Positions 24,085 through 32,670 of a DNA stretch of 64,000 bases are shown piece by piece. Source of the DNA: Streptomyces sp. DH5 (lineage in GTDB: Bacteria; Actinomycetota; Actinomycetes; Streptomycetales; Streptomycetaceae); NCBI RefSeq assembly GCF_020873915.1, contig NZ_JAHWGP010000001.1, positions 310,001 to 374,000 of the forward strand. Reading direction: 5' to 3'. Within the stretch, counting starts at the first letter, position 1; each line of letters opens with the position of its first letter. Position numbers and translations under genes: made by a program. Below the pieces are notes generated by a model that had not been told where the DNA came from, did not search any database, and saw only the letters and a list, made by a program, of their open reading frames with translations.

Positions 24085-25089
24085 ATGACGTCGTACGCCG
24101 TCGTGATCCCCACGCTGGTGCGGGACACCCTCCCCGACTGCCTCGCCGCCCTGGCCGCGGCGCACGGGCCGCGCCCCGACGAGATCGTCCTCGTCGACGA
24201 CCGGCCCGGCCCCGAGCCCTCACCGGCCCCGATGGGCCACGCGCTGAGCGTCCTGGGCGACCTGCGGGAGCGCACCACCGTCCTGGCCGGCGGCGGTCGC
24301 GGTCCCGCCGCCGCGCGCAACCGCGGGCTGCGCGCCGTGACCGCGCCGTGGGCCGCCTTCCTCCACGACGACGTCCAGGTCGGCCCGCACTGGTGCGCCC
24401 AACTGGTGCGGGACCTCCAGGAGGCGTCCCCCGACACCGCCGGCGTCCAGGGCGTCATCACCGTGCCGCTGCCCCGCGGGCGCCGCCCCACCGAATGGGA
24501 ACGCGGCACCGACGGGCTCGCCCGGGCCCGGTGGACCACCGCCGACATGGCCTACCGCACCGAGGCGCTGAAGCAGGCCGGCGGATTCGACGAACGCTTC
24601 TCCCGGGCCTTCCGCGAGGACGCCGACCTGGCGCTGCGCCTCCTCGACGCGGGCTGGCGCATCCGCCGGGGCCGCCGCGCCACCCTGCACCCCGTGCCCC
24701 CCGCCTCCCGCTGGGCGTCGGTGGTACAGCAGCGCGGCAACGCCGACGACGCCCTGATGCGACGGCTGCACGGACCCGACTGGTGGGACAAGGCGGTCGC
24801 ACCGCGCGGCCGGATCCGCCGGCACGCCGCGATCACCGCCGCCGGTACCGCCGCCTGTCTGCTCGGCGCGACCGGGCACCGCCGGGCGGCCACCGCCTGC
24901 GCGCTCGGCTGGGCCGCCGGAACCGCGGAGTTCGCCCGCGCCCGCATCGGTCCCGGACCGCGCACCCGCGAGGAGGTGACGACGGTCCTGGCCACCAGCG
25001 TGGCCATACCGCCCGCCGCGGCCTGGCACCGGCTGGCCGGGGCCTGGCGCCACCGCAACGTCCCCGCCCGGCAGGCGGCGGCCCGGTGA
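24085..25089 (+). CDS. GT2-family glycosyltransferase with C-terminal hydrophobic region
   Basis: A 334-aa GT-A enzyme. The nucleotide-sugar motif is YAVVIPTLVRDTL ... EIVLVDDRPG at the N-terminus, with HDDV as the DxD near residue 92 and EDADLALRLLDAG as the acceptor-side motif near 180. The C-terminal ~80 residues have two short hydrophobic stretches (AGTAACLLGATG, ALGWAAGTAEF) that may lie at the membrane. ATG 24085 has GGGGGAGGAGG upstream. It opens a six-gene operon in which each stop overlaps the next start. Confidence 0.86.
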   Translation: MTSYAVVIPTLVRDTLPDCLAALAAAHGPRPDEIVLVDDRPGPEPSPAPMGHALSVLGDLRERTTVLAGGGRGPAAARNRGLRAVTAPWAAFLHDDVQVGPHWCAQLVRDLQEASPDTAGVQGVITVPLPRGRRPTEWERGTDGLARARWTTADMAYRTEALKQAGGFDERFSRAFREDADLALRLLDAGWRIRRGRRATLHPVPPASRWASVVQQRGNADDALMRRLHGPDWWDKAVAPRGRIRRHAAITAAGTAACLLGATGHRRAATACALGWAAGTAEFARARIGPGPRTREEVTTVLATSVAIPPAAAWHRLAGAWRHRNVPARQAAAR

Positions 25090-25982
25090 GCCCGGTGGAG
25101 GCGGTCCTCTTCGACCGCGACGGCACGCTGGTGCACGACGTCCCGTACAACGCCGACCCCGCGCGCGTACGGCCCGTCGCCGGTGCCCGCGAGGCGCTGG
25201 ACGCCCTGCGCGCCCGAGGCATCCGCACCGGCGTCGTCACCAACCAGTCCGGCATCGCCCGCGGGCTGCTCACCGAGGCCGACGCCCACCGCGTCAACCG
25301 GCGCGTCGACGAACTCCTCGGCACCTTCGACGTATGGGCCCTGTGCCCGCACGGCCCCGACGACGGCTGCCCGTGCCGCAAACCCCGGCCGGGGATGGTG
25401 CTGTGGGCGGCGGCCCGGATCGGCGCGGACCCGGCCGACTGCGTGGTCATCGGCGACATCGGCGCCGACATGGAGGCCGCCCGCCGGGCCGGCGCCCACG
25501 GCATCCTCGTCCCCACCCCGCAGACCCGCCCCGAGGAGACGGCCGCGGCCCCCCACGTCGCCCCGGACCTCCCGGCAGCGGTACGCCTGCTCCTCGGCAC
25601 CCCGCCCTGGGACCGCGTCCCGGACCCCCCGCGCCCCGCCGCCCACGACCAGGGCCCACCGCCGGGACGCGGCGTCCCCGGAGGCCGGCCGGGCCCCGAT
25701 CCTGATCCGCGCGCCCGGTCGTCCGCCGGTCCGGCCGGGCACCGGACGGGGCCGCCCGCCGACGGCGGTGACGGGGGCCCGGCGGCGTCCGGCCCGGGCG
25801 GCTCGGGCGACGGCCCGGCGCACGTACCGGCCGCGGAGGCGTCCGGGGGCACCGCTCCCCGGACACCGCGGCGACGCCCCGCCGTCGACTCCGTGTCCCG
25901 GACACCGCGGCGACGCCCCGCCCCCGACCCCGCGCCCCCTCCGGCCCACGACGGGCCGGCCCCGCAGGGGAGGGGCGCGTGA
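25086..25982 (+). CDS. GmhB-like HAD phosphatase with long disordered tail
   Basis: A 298-aa protein from GTG 25086, overlapping the previous stop. Motif I LFDRDGTLVHD, motif II TNQSGIARG, the Cys/His zinc loop CPHGPDDGCPCRKPRPGM and motif IV IGDIGADMEAARRAG are typical of D-glycero-D-manno-heptose-1,7-bisphosphate phosphatases. The enzyme domain ends near residue 180. About 110 extra residues are Pro/Arg/Gly-rich, including two copies of RTPRRRPA. No gmhA or hldE gene lies in the window. Its likely product would feed the two GT9 enzymes downstream. Confidence 0.85.
   Translation: MSPVEAVLFDRDGTLVHDVPYNADPARVRPVAGAREALDALRARGIRTGVVTNQSGIARGLLTEADAHRVNRRVDELLGTFDVWALCPHGPDDGCPCRKPRPGMVLWAAARIGADPADCVVIGDIGADMEAARRAGAHGILVPTPQTRPEETAAAPHVAPDLPAAVRLLLGTPPWDRVPDPPRPAAHDQGPPPGRGVPGGRPGPDPDPRARSSAGPAGHRTGPPADGGDGGPAASGPGGSGDGPAHVPAAEASGGTAPRTPRRRPAVDSVSRTPRRRPAPDPAPPPAHDGPAPQGRGA
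25861..25922 (+). repeat. Duplicated 23-bp element in the HAD tail
   Basis: GGACACCGCGGCGACGCCCC followed by GCC occurs at 25861-25883 and again at 25900-25922, a 39-bp period, each encoding RTPRRRPA. It is in frame within the low-complexity tail. Confidence 0.85.
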
Positions 25983-26971
25983 AGGCACTCGTCACCCGGC
26001 TCGACAGTTTCGGCGACGTCCTGCTCGCCGGGCCCGCCGTGCGTGCCGTCGCCGCCCGGGCGAGCCACCTCACCCTGCTCTGCGGACCGCACGGCGAACC
26101 CGCCGCCCGGCTGCTGCCCGGCGTCGACGAGGTGCTGGTCTGGGAGTCCCCCTGGACCGGGTTCCAGCCGCCCGAGGTCAGCCGCGCGGCCACGGAGTCG
26201 CTGATCGCCGCCGTCGACGCCGACACCGCGCTCGTCCTCACCTCCTTCCACCAGTCGCCCCTGCCCACCGCCCTGCTGCTGCGCCTGGCCGGCGTCGGGT
26301 TCATCGCGGCCGACAGCGAGGACTACCCGGGCTCCCTGCTCGACGTACGGCACCACCGCGCCCCCCACGCCCACGAGGCCGAGGCCGCCCTCGACCTCGC
26401 CGAGGCCGCCGGCTTCCCCCGGCCCGACGACACACGGCTGCGGGTCCTCCCGCCGCCCCCGGCCGAGCCGCTGACCGGCCCCGGCGGATACGTCGTCGTC
26501 CACCCGGGCGCCAGCGTGCCCGCCCGCGCCTGGAGTCCCGGCCGGTGCGCGCAGACGGTGCGCGAACTCACCGCCGCCGGACGCAGGGTCGTGGTCACCG
26601 GCGGTGCGGGCGAGCGGGAGCTGACCGCGTACGTGGCCGGCGGCCGTGCCGTCGACCTGGGCGGCCGCACCGGCGCCGCCGAACTGGCCGGGGTGCTCGC
26701 CGCAGCAGACTGCGTGGTCACCGGCAACACCGGCCCCGCCCACCTCGCCGCCGCCGTCGGTACCCCGGTGGTGTCCCTCTTCTCCCCGGTCGTCCCCGCC
26801 GAACGCTGGCGGCCCTACGGCGTGCCCTACGTCCTCCTCGGCGACCAGCAGGCCCCGTGCGCCGGCACCAGGGCCCGGCAGTGCCCCGTACCGGGCCACC
26901 CGTGCCTGGAGGAGGTCACCGCGCACGACGTCGTCGCCGCCGTCGACAAACTCGCGGAGGTGCCCCGGTGA
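25979..26971 (+). CDS. GT9-family (heptosyltransferase-like) glycosyltransferase 1
   Basis: A 330-aa GT-B enzyme from GTG 25979 with AGGGGAGGGG upstream. The N-terminal acceptor motif is DSFGDVLLAGPAVRAV. The C-terminal donor domain has VVVHPGASVPARAW near 170 and VVTGNTGPAHLAAAVGTPVV near 245. GT9 enzymes use ADP-heptose in Gram-negative LPS core assembly. Here, in an organism without LPS, the acceptor must be another glycoconjugate. It overlaps both neighbours by four bases. Confidence 0.88.
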   Translation: MKALVTRLDSFGDVLLAGPAVRAVAARASHLTLLCGPHGEPAARLLPGVDEVLVWESPWTGFQPPEVSRAATESLIAAVDADTALVLTSFHQSPLPTALLLRLAGVGFIAADSEDYPGSLLDVRHHRAPHAHEAEAALDLAEAAGFPRPDDTRLRVLPPPPAEPLTGPGGYVVVHPGASVPARAWSPGRCAQTVRELTAAGRRVVVTGGAGERELTAYVAGGRAVDLGGRTGAAELAGVLAAADCVVTGNTGPAHLAAAVGTPVVSLFSPVVPAERWRPYGVPYVLLGDQQAPCAGTRARQCPVPGHPCLEEVTAHDVVAAVDKLAEVPR

Positions 26972-27957
26972 GCGGCCGCACGGAAGACGGTCCGGCGGCC
27001 TCCACGGCCCCGCCGCGCCTCCTCGTCCTGCGCGCCCTCGGCCTCGGGGACCTGCTGGCCGGCGTCCCCGCGCTCCGGGCGCTGCGCCGGGCGTACCCCC
27101 GCCACGAGCTCGTCCTGGCCGCCCCCGCCGGACTCGCGCCCGCCGCCGACGCCTGCGGAGCCGTCGACCGGCTGCTGCCCGCCTCCGCGCCCTCCCGGGC
27201 CGTACCGCGCACCCTCGACTGGACCGGCCCACCCCCGGACGTCGCGGTCGACCTGCACGGCAACGGACCCCCCAGCCACCGCCTGCTGCGGTCCCTGCGC
27301 CCCGCCCGGCTGCTGGCGTTCGCCCACCCCGGCACCCCGGACATCGAGGGCCCCACCTGGTACGCCGGGGAACACGAACGGGACCGCTGGTGCCGGCTGC
27401 TGCGGTGGTACGGCATCGACGCCGACCCCACCGACCTGCTGCTGCCCCGCCCCCACACCGCATCCCCCGCCCCCGGCGCGGTGGTCCTGCACCCCGGCGC
27501 CGGTTCTCCCGCCCGCTGCTGGCCGGTCGAACGGTACGCCGCCGTCGCGACCGCCCTGCGCGCACGCGGCCACCGGGTCGCGGTCACCGGCGGAGCGGCC
27601 GAGGACGACCTGGTGGCACGCCTCGCCAAGCGGGCCGGCCTGCCCGACACCGACGTCTTCGCCGGCGGCCCGCCCTTCGCCCTGCTCTCCGCTCTCGTCG
27701 CGGACGCCCGGGCCGTCGTCAGCGGTGACACCGGCATCGCCCACCTGGCGGTCGCCCACACCACCCCGACCGTCACCCTGTTCGGCCCGGTCCCGCCCAG
27801 CCAGTGGGGTCCTCCCGCCCTGCCGTGCCACATCGCGCTGTGGCACGGCCCGCCGGGCGACCCCCACGGCGACCGCCCCGACCCGGCCCTCCTGCGCATC
27901 ACCCCCGACGAGGTACTCCACGCCCTGACCCGCCTGCCCGAGGAAGACGCCCCATGA
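26968..27957 (+). CDS. GT9-family (heptosyltransferase-like) glycosyltransferase 2
   Basis: A 329-aa paralogue of the preceding gene, starting at GTG 26968 inside its stop (GTGA). Motifs are RALGLGDLLAGVPALRAL, VVLHPGAGSPARCWPVE, the nucleotide-sugar loop VVSGDTGIAHLAVAHTT and VTLFGPVPPSQWG. The two GT9 enzymes could add successive heptose-type residues, or act as alternatives. Confidence 0.88.
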   Translation: MSGRTEDGPAASTAPPRLLVLRALGLGDLLAGVPALRALRRAYPRHELVLAAPAGLAPAADACGAVDRLLPASAPSRAVPRTLDWTGPPPDVAVDLHGNGPPSHRLLRSLRPARLLAFAHPGTPDIEGPTWYAGEHERDRWCRLLRWYGIDADPTDLLLPRPHTASPAPGAVVLHPGAGSPARCWPVERYAAVATALRARGHRVAVTGGAAEDDLVARLAKRAGLPDTDVFAGGPPFALLSALVADARAVVSGDTGIAHLAVAHTTPTVTLFGPVPPSQWGPPALPCHIALWHGPPGDPHGDRPDPALLRITPDEVLHALTRLPEEDAP

Positions 27958-28823
27958 CGCACCACCGCACCCTCGGCGTCGTCATCGCCACCCGGAACCG
28001 CTGCGGCCGGCTCTCCGGCACCCTGCGGCGGCTGCTGGAGCTGCCCGAACGGCCGGAGATCCTGGTCGCCGACAACGCCTCCACCGACGGCACCCGGGAC
28101 ATGGTCGCCCGCGACTTCCCCGAGGTACGCCTCCTGGCGCTCCCCGAGAATCACGGTGCCCTGGCCCGCAACCACGGGGCCCGCGCCCTCACCACCCCGT
28201 ACGTGGCGTTCAGCGACGACGACTCCTGGTGGGCGCCCGGCTCCCTCGGCCGGGCGGCCGGACTGTTCGACGCCCACCCCCGCCTCGGTCTGATCGCCGC
28301 CCGGACCCTCGTCGGCCCGGCCGAGACACCGGACCCCCTCAACGACGTCCTCGCCCGCTCACCGCTCGGCCCGGCCACCGACCTCCCCGGCACCCAGGTG
28401 CTGGGCTTCCTCGCCTGCGGCGCCGTCGTCCGCCGCAGCGCCTACCTCGACGCCGGCGGATTCCACCGCCTGCTCTTCTTCGGCGGCGAGGAGACCCTGC
28501 TCGCCTACGACCTCGCCGCGCGCGGCTGGGGCGTCACCCACTGCCCCGACGTCGTCGCCCACCACCACCCGGCCCCCGCACCCCGCGCCGGCCGCCCCGC
28601 GCTCCAGCGCCGCAACGCGACGCTGACCGCCTGGCTGCGCCGCCCCGTCCCGTACGCCCTCGCCCGCACCGGGGCCCTCGCCGCGGACGCCCGCGCCGAC
28701 CACCACGCACGGCGCGCCCTGCGCGAGGTCCTCGTCCGGCTGCCGGCCGCCCTGCGGGACCGCAGGCCCCTGCCCCCGCAGGTGGAACGGGCCGCCCGGC
28801 TCCTGGAGGGGGCGACCGCATGA
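27954..28823 (+). CDS. GT2-family glycosyltransferase
   Basis: A 289-aa GT-A enzyme with ATG 27954 overlapping the previous stop (ATGA). Motifs are LGVVIATRNRCGRL, ILVADNASTDGTRDM, a DDD metal site in AFSDDDSWWAPGS near residue 86, and FFGGEETLLAYDLAARG near 182. Helices at the C-terminus are Arg/Ala-rich. It is similar along its length to the next gene, indicating tandem duplication. Confidence 0.88.
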   Translation: MTHHRTLGVVIATRNRCGRLSGTLRRLLELPERPEILVADNASTDGTRDMVARDFPEVRLLALPENHGALARNHGARALTTPYVAFSDDDSWWAPGSLGRAAGLFDAHPRLGLIAARTLVGPAETPDPLNDVLARSPLGPATDLPGTQVLGFLACGAVVRRSAYLDAGGFHRLLFFGGEETLLAYDLAARGWGVTHCPDVVAHHHPAPAPRAGRPALQRRNATLTAWLRRPVPYALARTGALAADARADHHARRALREVLVRLPAALRDRRPLPPQVERAARLLEGATA

Positions 28824-29716
28824 CCGACCCGCGCACCACCGTCGTCGTCATCACCCACAACCGGCGCCCCGAACTCCTGCGCACCCTCCGCCACCTCGCC
28901 GCACTCCCCGAGAAACCGCGGGTGATCGTCACCGACAACGGCTCCACCGACGGCACCGCCGAAGCCGTCGCCCGCCACCACCCCGGCGTGCGGCTGCTCC
29001 GCCCCGGCCGCAACCTCGGCGCTATCGGCCGCAACCTCGCCGTGCGCGAGGTCCGCACACCGTACGTCGCCTTCTGCGACGACGACTCGTGGTGGTCGCC
29101 CGGCTCGCTGGCCGGCGCCGCCGACCTGCTCGACCGGCACCCGGCGCTCGGCACGGTCACCGCGCGGATCGTCGTCGAACCCGACGGCACCGAGGACCCC
29201 GTCGTCCGCGAGCTGCGCGACTCGCCCCTGCCGCGCCCGTCCTGGCTGCCCGGCCCGGCGCTCGGCTCGTTCCTGGCCGCCGCGACCGTCCTGCGCACCG
29301 ACGCCTTCCGCACCGCCGGCGGGTTCCACCCGAAGCTCTGGCTGGGCGGCGAGGAGGAGCTGCTGGCCGCCGACCTCGCGGCCGACGGCTGGTGGCTCAC
29401 CTACGCCGACGGGCTGACGGTCCACCACCAGGCCTCGACGGCGCGGGACCCCACCCTGCGCCGCAGGCACGGCATCCGCAACACCCTGTGGTTCACCTGG
29501 CTGCGCCGCCCGGCCGGGCCCGCGCTGCGCCGCACCCTGAACCTGGCGCGCACCGTCCCGCGCGACGCCGTCTCCCTGCTCGCCTTCGCCGAGGCGGCGG
29601 CCGCCCTGCCCTGGGTCCTGCGCGAGCGCCGCGTCCTGCCCCGGGAGGTGGAGTCCAGGCTGCGTCTCCTCGAACCGTCCCAGCGCGGCTCCACGGCCCG
29701 TCGCTACACCGGCTGA
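28820..29716 (+). CDS. GT2-family glycosyltransferase (paralogue)
   Basis: A 298-aa enzyme starting ATG 28820 in overlap with the previous stop. It shares VIVTDNGSTDGTAEAVARHH, AFCDDDSWWSPGSLAGAADL and WLGGEEELLAADLAADGW with the preceding gene, so the pair arose by duplication. The DDD motif is intact. It is the last gene of the operon; the DUF3040 gene converges on it 24 nt later. Confidence 0.88.
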   Translation: MTDPRTTVVVITHNRRPELLRTLRHLAALPEKPRVIVTDNGSTDGTAEAVARHHPGVRLLRPGRNLGAIGRNLAVREVRTPYVAFCDDDSWWSPGSLAGAADLLDRHPALGTVTARIVVEPDGTEDPVVRELRDSPLPRPSWLPGPALGSFLAAATVLRTDAFRTAGGFHPKLWLGGEEELLAADLAADGWWLTYADGLTVHHQASTARDPTLRRRHGIRNTLWFTWLRRPAGPALRRTLNLARTVPRDAVSLLAFAEAAAALPWVLRERRVLPREVESRLRLLEPSQRGSTARRYTG

Positions 29717-29740
29717 GCCGCGCGCTCAGCCCGCGCACGC

Positions 29741-30061
29741 TCACCCGCCGGACCACCGGCACAGCAGCCGGAACCCCGCGAAGAGCGTCAGCGGCCACAG
29801 GACGGCGAAGGAGCAGATCGCCCACGGAGCCGAGGTGACCATGCCGGTCACCATCAGCGTGACGGAGACCGCGAACAGGGCGGCGACGGTCCGTCCGTGC
29901 GGGCGGAAGCACGCGATCCGCGTCACCAGGCGCGTCACGTCGGGGCCCCGGCGGATCCTCAGTGTGCGCAGCCGCCGGTCGAGTCGGCGGTCGCGGCACA
30001 GGGCCCGTTCGATCCCGTCGAGGACGTGCTGCTCGTGTTCGGAAAGCCGACCGATGGACAC
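29741..30061 (-). CDS. DUF3040 small membrane protein
   Basis: A 106-aa protein. The signature SEHEQHVLDGIERAL lies at the N-terminus, followed by two transmembrane segments (VAALFAVSVTLMVTGMV and WAICSFAVLWPLTLFAGF). GTG 30061 is preceded by GAAGGAGA at a 4-nt spacing, so it is preferred over a longer start at 30085. DUF3040 proteins are common in actinobacteria and of unknown function. Confidence 0.83.
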   Translation of the reverse strand: MSIGRLSEHEQHVLDGIERALCRDRRLDRRLRTLRIRRGPDVTRLVTRIACFRPHGRTVAALFAVSVTLMVTGMVTSAPWAICSFAVLWPLTLFAGFRLLCRWSGG

Positions 30062-30116
30062 CGTCTCTCCTTCGAAAACGACCACGAGACGCCTGAGTGC
30101 CCGACAGGACAGGCGA

Positions 30117-31046
30117 CTAACCGGCGCCGGCGCGGGCTGCCAGCACCTCCACCAGGCGGTCCGCCCCGTCCGGCGCCCGACCGTCCCGGAACGCGTCGCG
30201 GATCTGCCGCGCGGCCACCCGCCCCGATGTCAGACACCAGTGCCACCAGCGTTCCAGCCGGCGTTCGTCCACCCGCTCGGCGGACAGCAGCGCCGGCCAG
30301 CCGCAGGCCCGGGCCTGCGCGCTCACCTTGGCGCCGCCCGCCACCGGGTCCACCGCCAGCACCGGAGTGCCGACGCGCAGCGCGAGCACCAGCCCGTGCA
30401 GCCGGTCGGTGACGACGAGGTCGAGGCGCGCCAGCACCGACTGCACCTGCGCGGGTGTCGCGCTCAGGTGCCAGTCACGGGTGTCCAGCCGGGTCTCCAG
30501 CTCCAGCCGGGCGCAGTCCTTCCCGGCCAGCCAGCGGGTCACCGCGTCCGCGACCTGCCCGTGCCGGCGCTGCTCCCCGTACTCCTGCTGCCCGTGGGTG
30601 AGGATCACCCCGACCACGGGCCGCGCGGGCACCGCCGGGGCGTGGGCCGCCAGGTCCTCGGACGGCTCGCGGCCGGGGGCGTCCCGCGCCAGCACGCGGT
30701 GGAAGCCGGTCGCCGCCGGGTCCCCCGGGTCGATCACCGAGGTCCCCACGGCGATCCGCACGCAGTGTGCGAAGCGCCGGTGCAGTTCCTCGATCCGCGG
30801 TCCGTGCAGCGGCCCGCACACGAACACCAGGTGGGAGTAGTCATGGGGCCGTGCGTCGTCGAGGTGCAGCGCGTCCGGCAGGAAGCCGGGGCTCCAGGCG
30901 ACGTCGTAGGCCGTCCCGGAGCCCCGCAGCACCTCCTCCACGCGGCGCAGTGCCAGCACGTCACCGGCGGTGGCCTCGCCGTCGCGGAAGCTGAACCACC
31001 CGGTCAGCAGGACCCTCCCCGGCCCGGAGCGTTCTCGTTCGTCCAC
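30117..31046 (-). CDS. Polysaccharide pyruvyltransferase-family protein
   Basis: A 309-aa protein from GTG 31046. The family motif VVTDRLHGLVLALRVGTPVLAVD is near residues 211-233, preceded by VVGVILTHGQQEYGEQRRHG. Such enzymes transfer pyruvate from PEP to cell-wall polysaccharide sugars (CsaB/WcaK-like). Together with the adjacent glycosyltransferase operon this points to pyruvylated surface glycan, though it is on the opposite strand. The acceptor is unknown. Confidence 0.83.
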   Translation of the reverse strand: MDERERSGPGRVLLTGWFSFRDGEATAGDVLALRRVEEVLRGSGTAYDVAWSPGFLPDALHLDDARPHDYSHLVFVCGPLHGPRIEELHRRFAHCVRIAVGTSVIDPGDPAATGFHRVLARDAPGREPSEDLAAHAPAVPARPVVGVILTHGQQEYGEQRRHGQVADAVTRWLAGKDCARLELETRLDTRDWHLSATPAQVQSVLARLDLVVTDRLHGLVLALRVGTPVLAVDPVAGGAKVSAQARACGWPALLSAERVDERRLERWWHWCLTSGRVAARQIRDAFRDGRAPDGADRLVEVLAARAGAG

Positions 31047-31106
31047 GGGGCCCCGAGTGCCCCACTCCGGTGCGAGGCAATCGGCCGGGCCGCGGACCGT
31101 ACGGGC

Positions 31107-31289
31107 TCAGCGCGCCGCCCGCTCCTGGCGGGGGCCGGGGGAGGGGGCGGGGTGGCCGGCCAGGCCCCGCCGGGCCTGGTCCAGCGCCCGTTCGGCGACC
31201 TCGCGCACCTCGGCCACGACGTCGCCGCGTTCGCGCACCAGACCGTCGTAGACGGGCAGGTGATCCTTGGCGGGGGGATGGGATGTCAC
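31107..31289 (-). CDS. Small hypothetical protein
   Basis: A 60-aa frame from GTG 31289 with a weak AAGGA about 15 nt upstream. The sequence (HLPVYDGLVRERGDVVAEVR, EVAERALDQARRGLAG) is a soluble helix. No known domain. The coding bias and helical pattern are reasonable but not conclusive. Confidence 0.45.
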   Translation of the reverse strand: MTSHPPAKDHLPVYDGLVRERGDVVAEVREVAERALDQARRGLAGHPAPSPGPRQERAAR

Positions 31290-31493
31290 GGAGGGCCTGT
31301 CCTTCTGTGTGGGGGAGTCGTGCCGGGCACGGCCGGACCGCCCCGCGATGAACAGGACGGACGTACGGGCCCGTGGAGGACAGCGTCGTCCGGTCGCCGC
31401 GGTGTTACTCCCGGCCCCGGGATGTCCCGAATGAGTGCGTGCGGCCCCGTCTCGCGGACAGGACCTGGCCGCGTGCCCCGCTACCGTGCCGGT

Positions 31494-32612
31494 ATGACGA
31501 AGACGAAGCGGAGCGTCCCCCCGTCGGCCGCCGTGCTCGGTACGCGGGCCCTCAACCGGGCCACGCTCGAACGGCAACTGCTGCTGCGCCGTTCACCGGT
31601 GTCCGCCGTGGACGCGGTCGGGCACCTGCTGGGCCTGCAGGCGCAGAACGTCAAGCCGCCCTACTACGCGCTCGCCGCCCGCCTCGACGGGTTCACCCCC
31701 GAGGCGCTGTCCCGGCCGATGGCCGACCGTGAGGTCGTCCGCATCGTCACCCTGCGCTCCACCATCCACACCCACACCGTCCGCGACTGCCTCACCCTGC
31801 GGCCGCTCGTGCAGCCCGCCCGCGACCGCGAGCTCAACCAGTTCCGTGCGGGCCTCACCGGCGTCGACCCGGACCGGCTCGCCGTCCTCGCCCGTGAACT
31901 CGTCGAGACCGAGCCGCGCACGATGGGGCAACTGCGCGAGGCCCTGCTGGCCGAGTGGCCCGACGCCGACCCGCAGGCCCTGGCCATCGCCGCCCGCTGC
32001 AAGCTGCCCCTGGTGCAGATCACCCCGCGCGGACTGTGGGGGCGCAGTGGGCAGGTCGTGCTCACCACCGCCGAGCACTGGCTGGGCCGCCCCGCCGAAC
32101 CGGCCCCGGCGACGCCCGACGAGACGGTGCTCCGCTACCTCGCCGCCTTCGGACCCGCCTCCGTCAAGGACATGCAGACCTGGGCCGGACTGACCCGGCT
32201 GCGCGAGGCCTTCGAACGGCTGCGTCCCCGGCTCGTCGCCTTCCGGGACGAGGGAGGCACCGAGCTCTTCGACCTCCCCGACGCACCCCGCCCCGACCCG
32301 GACACCCCGGCCCCGCCCCGCTTCCTGCCCGAGTTCGACAACCTGCTCCTCTCCCACGCCGACCGCACCCGCGTCGTACCGCCCGAGTACCGGGGCCGCA
32401 CCTGGACCGGCAACGTCGCCCACCGCACCCTCCTCGTCGACGGGTTCCTGGCGGGACTGTGGCGGCTGGACGAACACGCGCTCGTCATCGAGGAGTTCGC
32501 CCCATTCGGCCGGGCACGGAGGGAAGAGGTCGCGGCGGAGGGCGAGCGGATGCTGCGGGTGATGCACCCGGACACGGCGTACGACATCCGCTTCGGGACG
32601 GTCCGTGCCTGA
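31494..32612 (+). CDS. AlkZ-like winged-helix DNA glycosylase (HTH_42 family)
   Basis: A 372-aa protein of the HTH_42/AlkZ-like family, built from winged-helix domains. The catalytic QxQ-type motif of the AlkZ branch is seen as Q49-A50-Q51 in HLLGLQAQNVKPPYYALA; the YcaQ branch has a different motif. Other family blocks are REVVRIVTLRSTIHTHTV, RPPR-type loop PPRFLPEFDNLLLSHADR, and RTLLVDGFLAGLWRL. Known AlkZ removes bulky alkylated or crosslinked bases; the substrate here is unknown. The window also holds Ada/AlkA and Ogt. ATG 31494. Confidence 0.8.
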   Translation: MTKTKRSVPPSAAVLGTRALNRATLERQLLLRRSPVSAVDAVGHLLGLQAQNVKPPYYALAARLDGFTPEALSRPMADREVVRIVTLRSTIHTHTVRDCLTLRPLVQPARDRELNQFRAGLTGVDPDRLAVLARELVETEPRTMGQLREALLAEWPDADPQALAIAARCKLPLVQITPRGLWGRSGQVVLTTAEHWLGRPAEPAPATPDETVLRYLAAFGPASVKDMQTWAGLTRLREAFERLRPRLVAFRDEGGTELFDLPDAPRPDPDTPAPPRFLPEFDNLLLSHADRTRVVPPEYRGRTWTGNVAHRTLLVDGFLAGLWRLDEHALVIEEFAPFGRARREEVAAEGERMLRVMHPDTAYDIRFGTVRA

Positions 32613-32626
32613 AGGCGGGCATGGAC

Positions 32627-32670
32627 AGGGGGCGTTGCGGGCTGCTCGTGGAAGCTCGCAACGCCCCCTG
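32627..32670 (+). terminator. Terminator hairpin after the AlkZ-like gene
   Basis: CAGGGGGCGTTGCGGGC pairs with GCTCGCAACGCCCCCTG (17-bp arms, one mismatch), beginning 14 nt after the stop codon. Confidence 0.88.
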
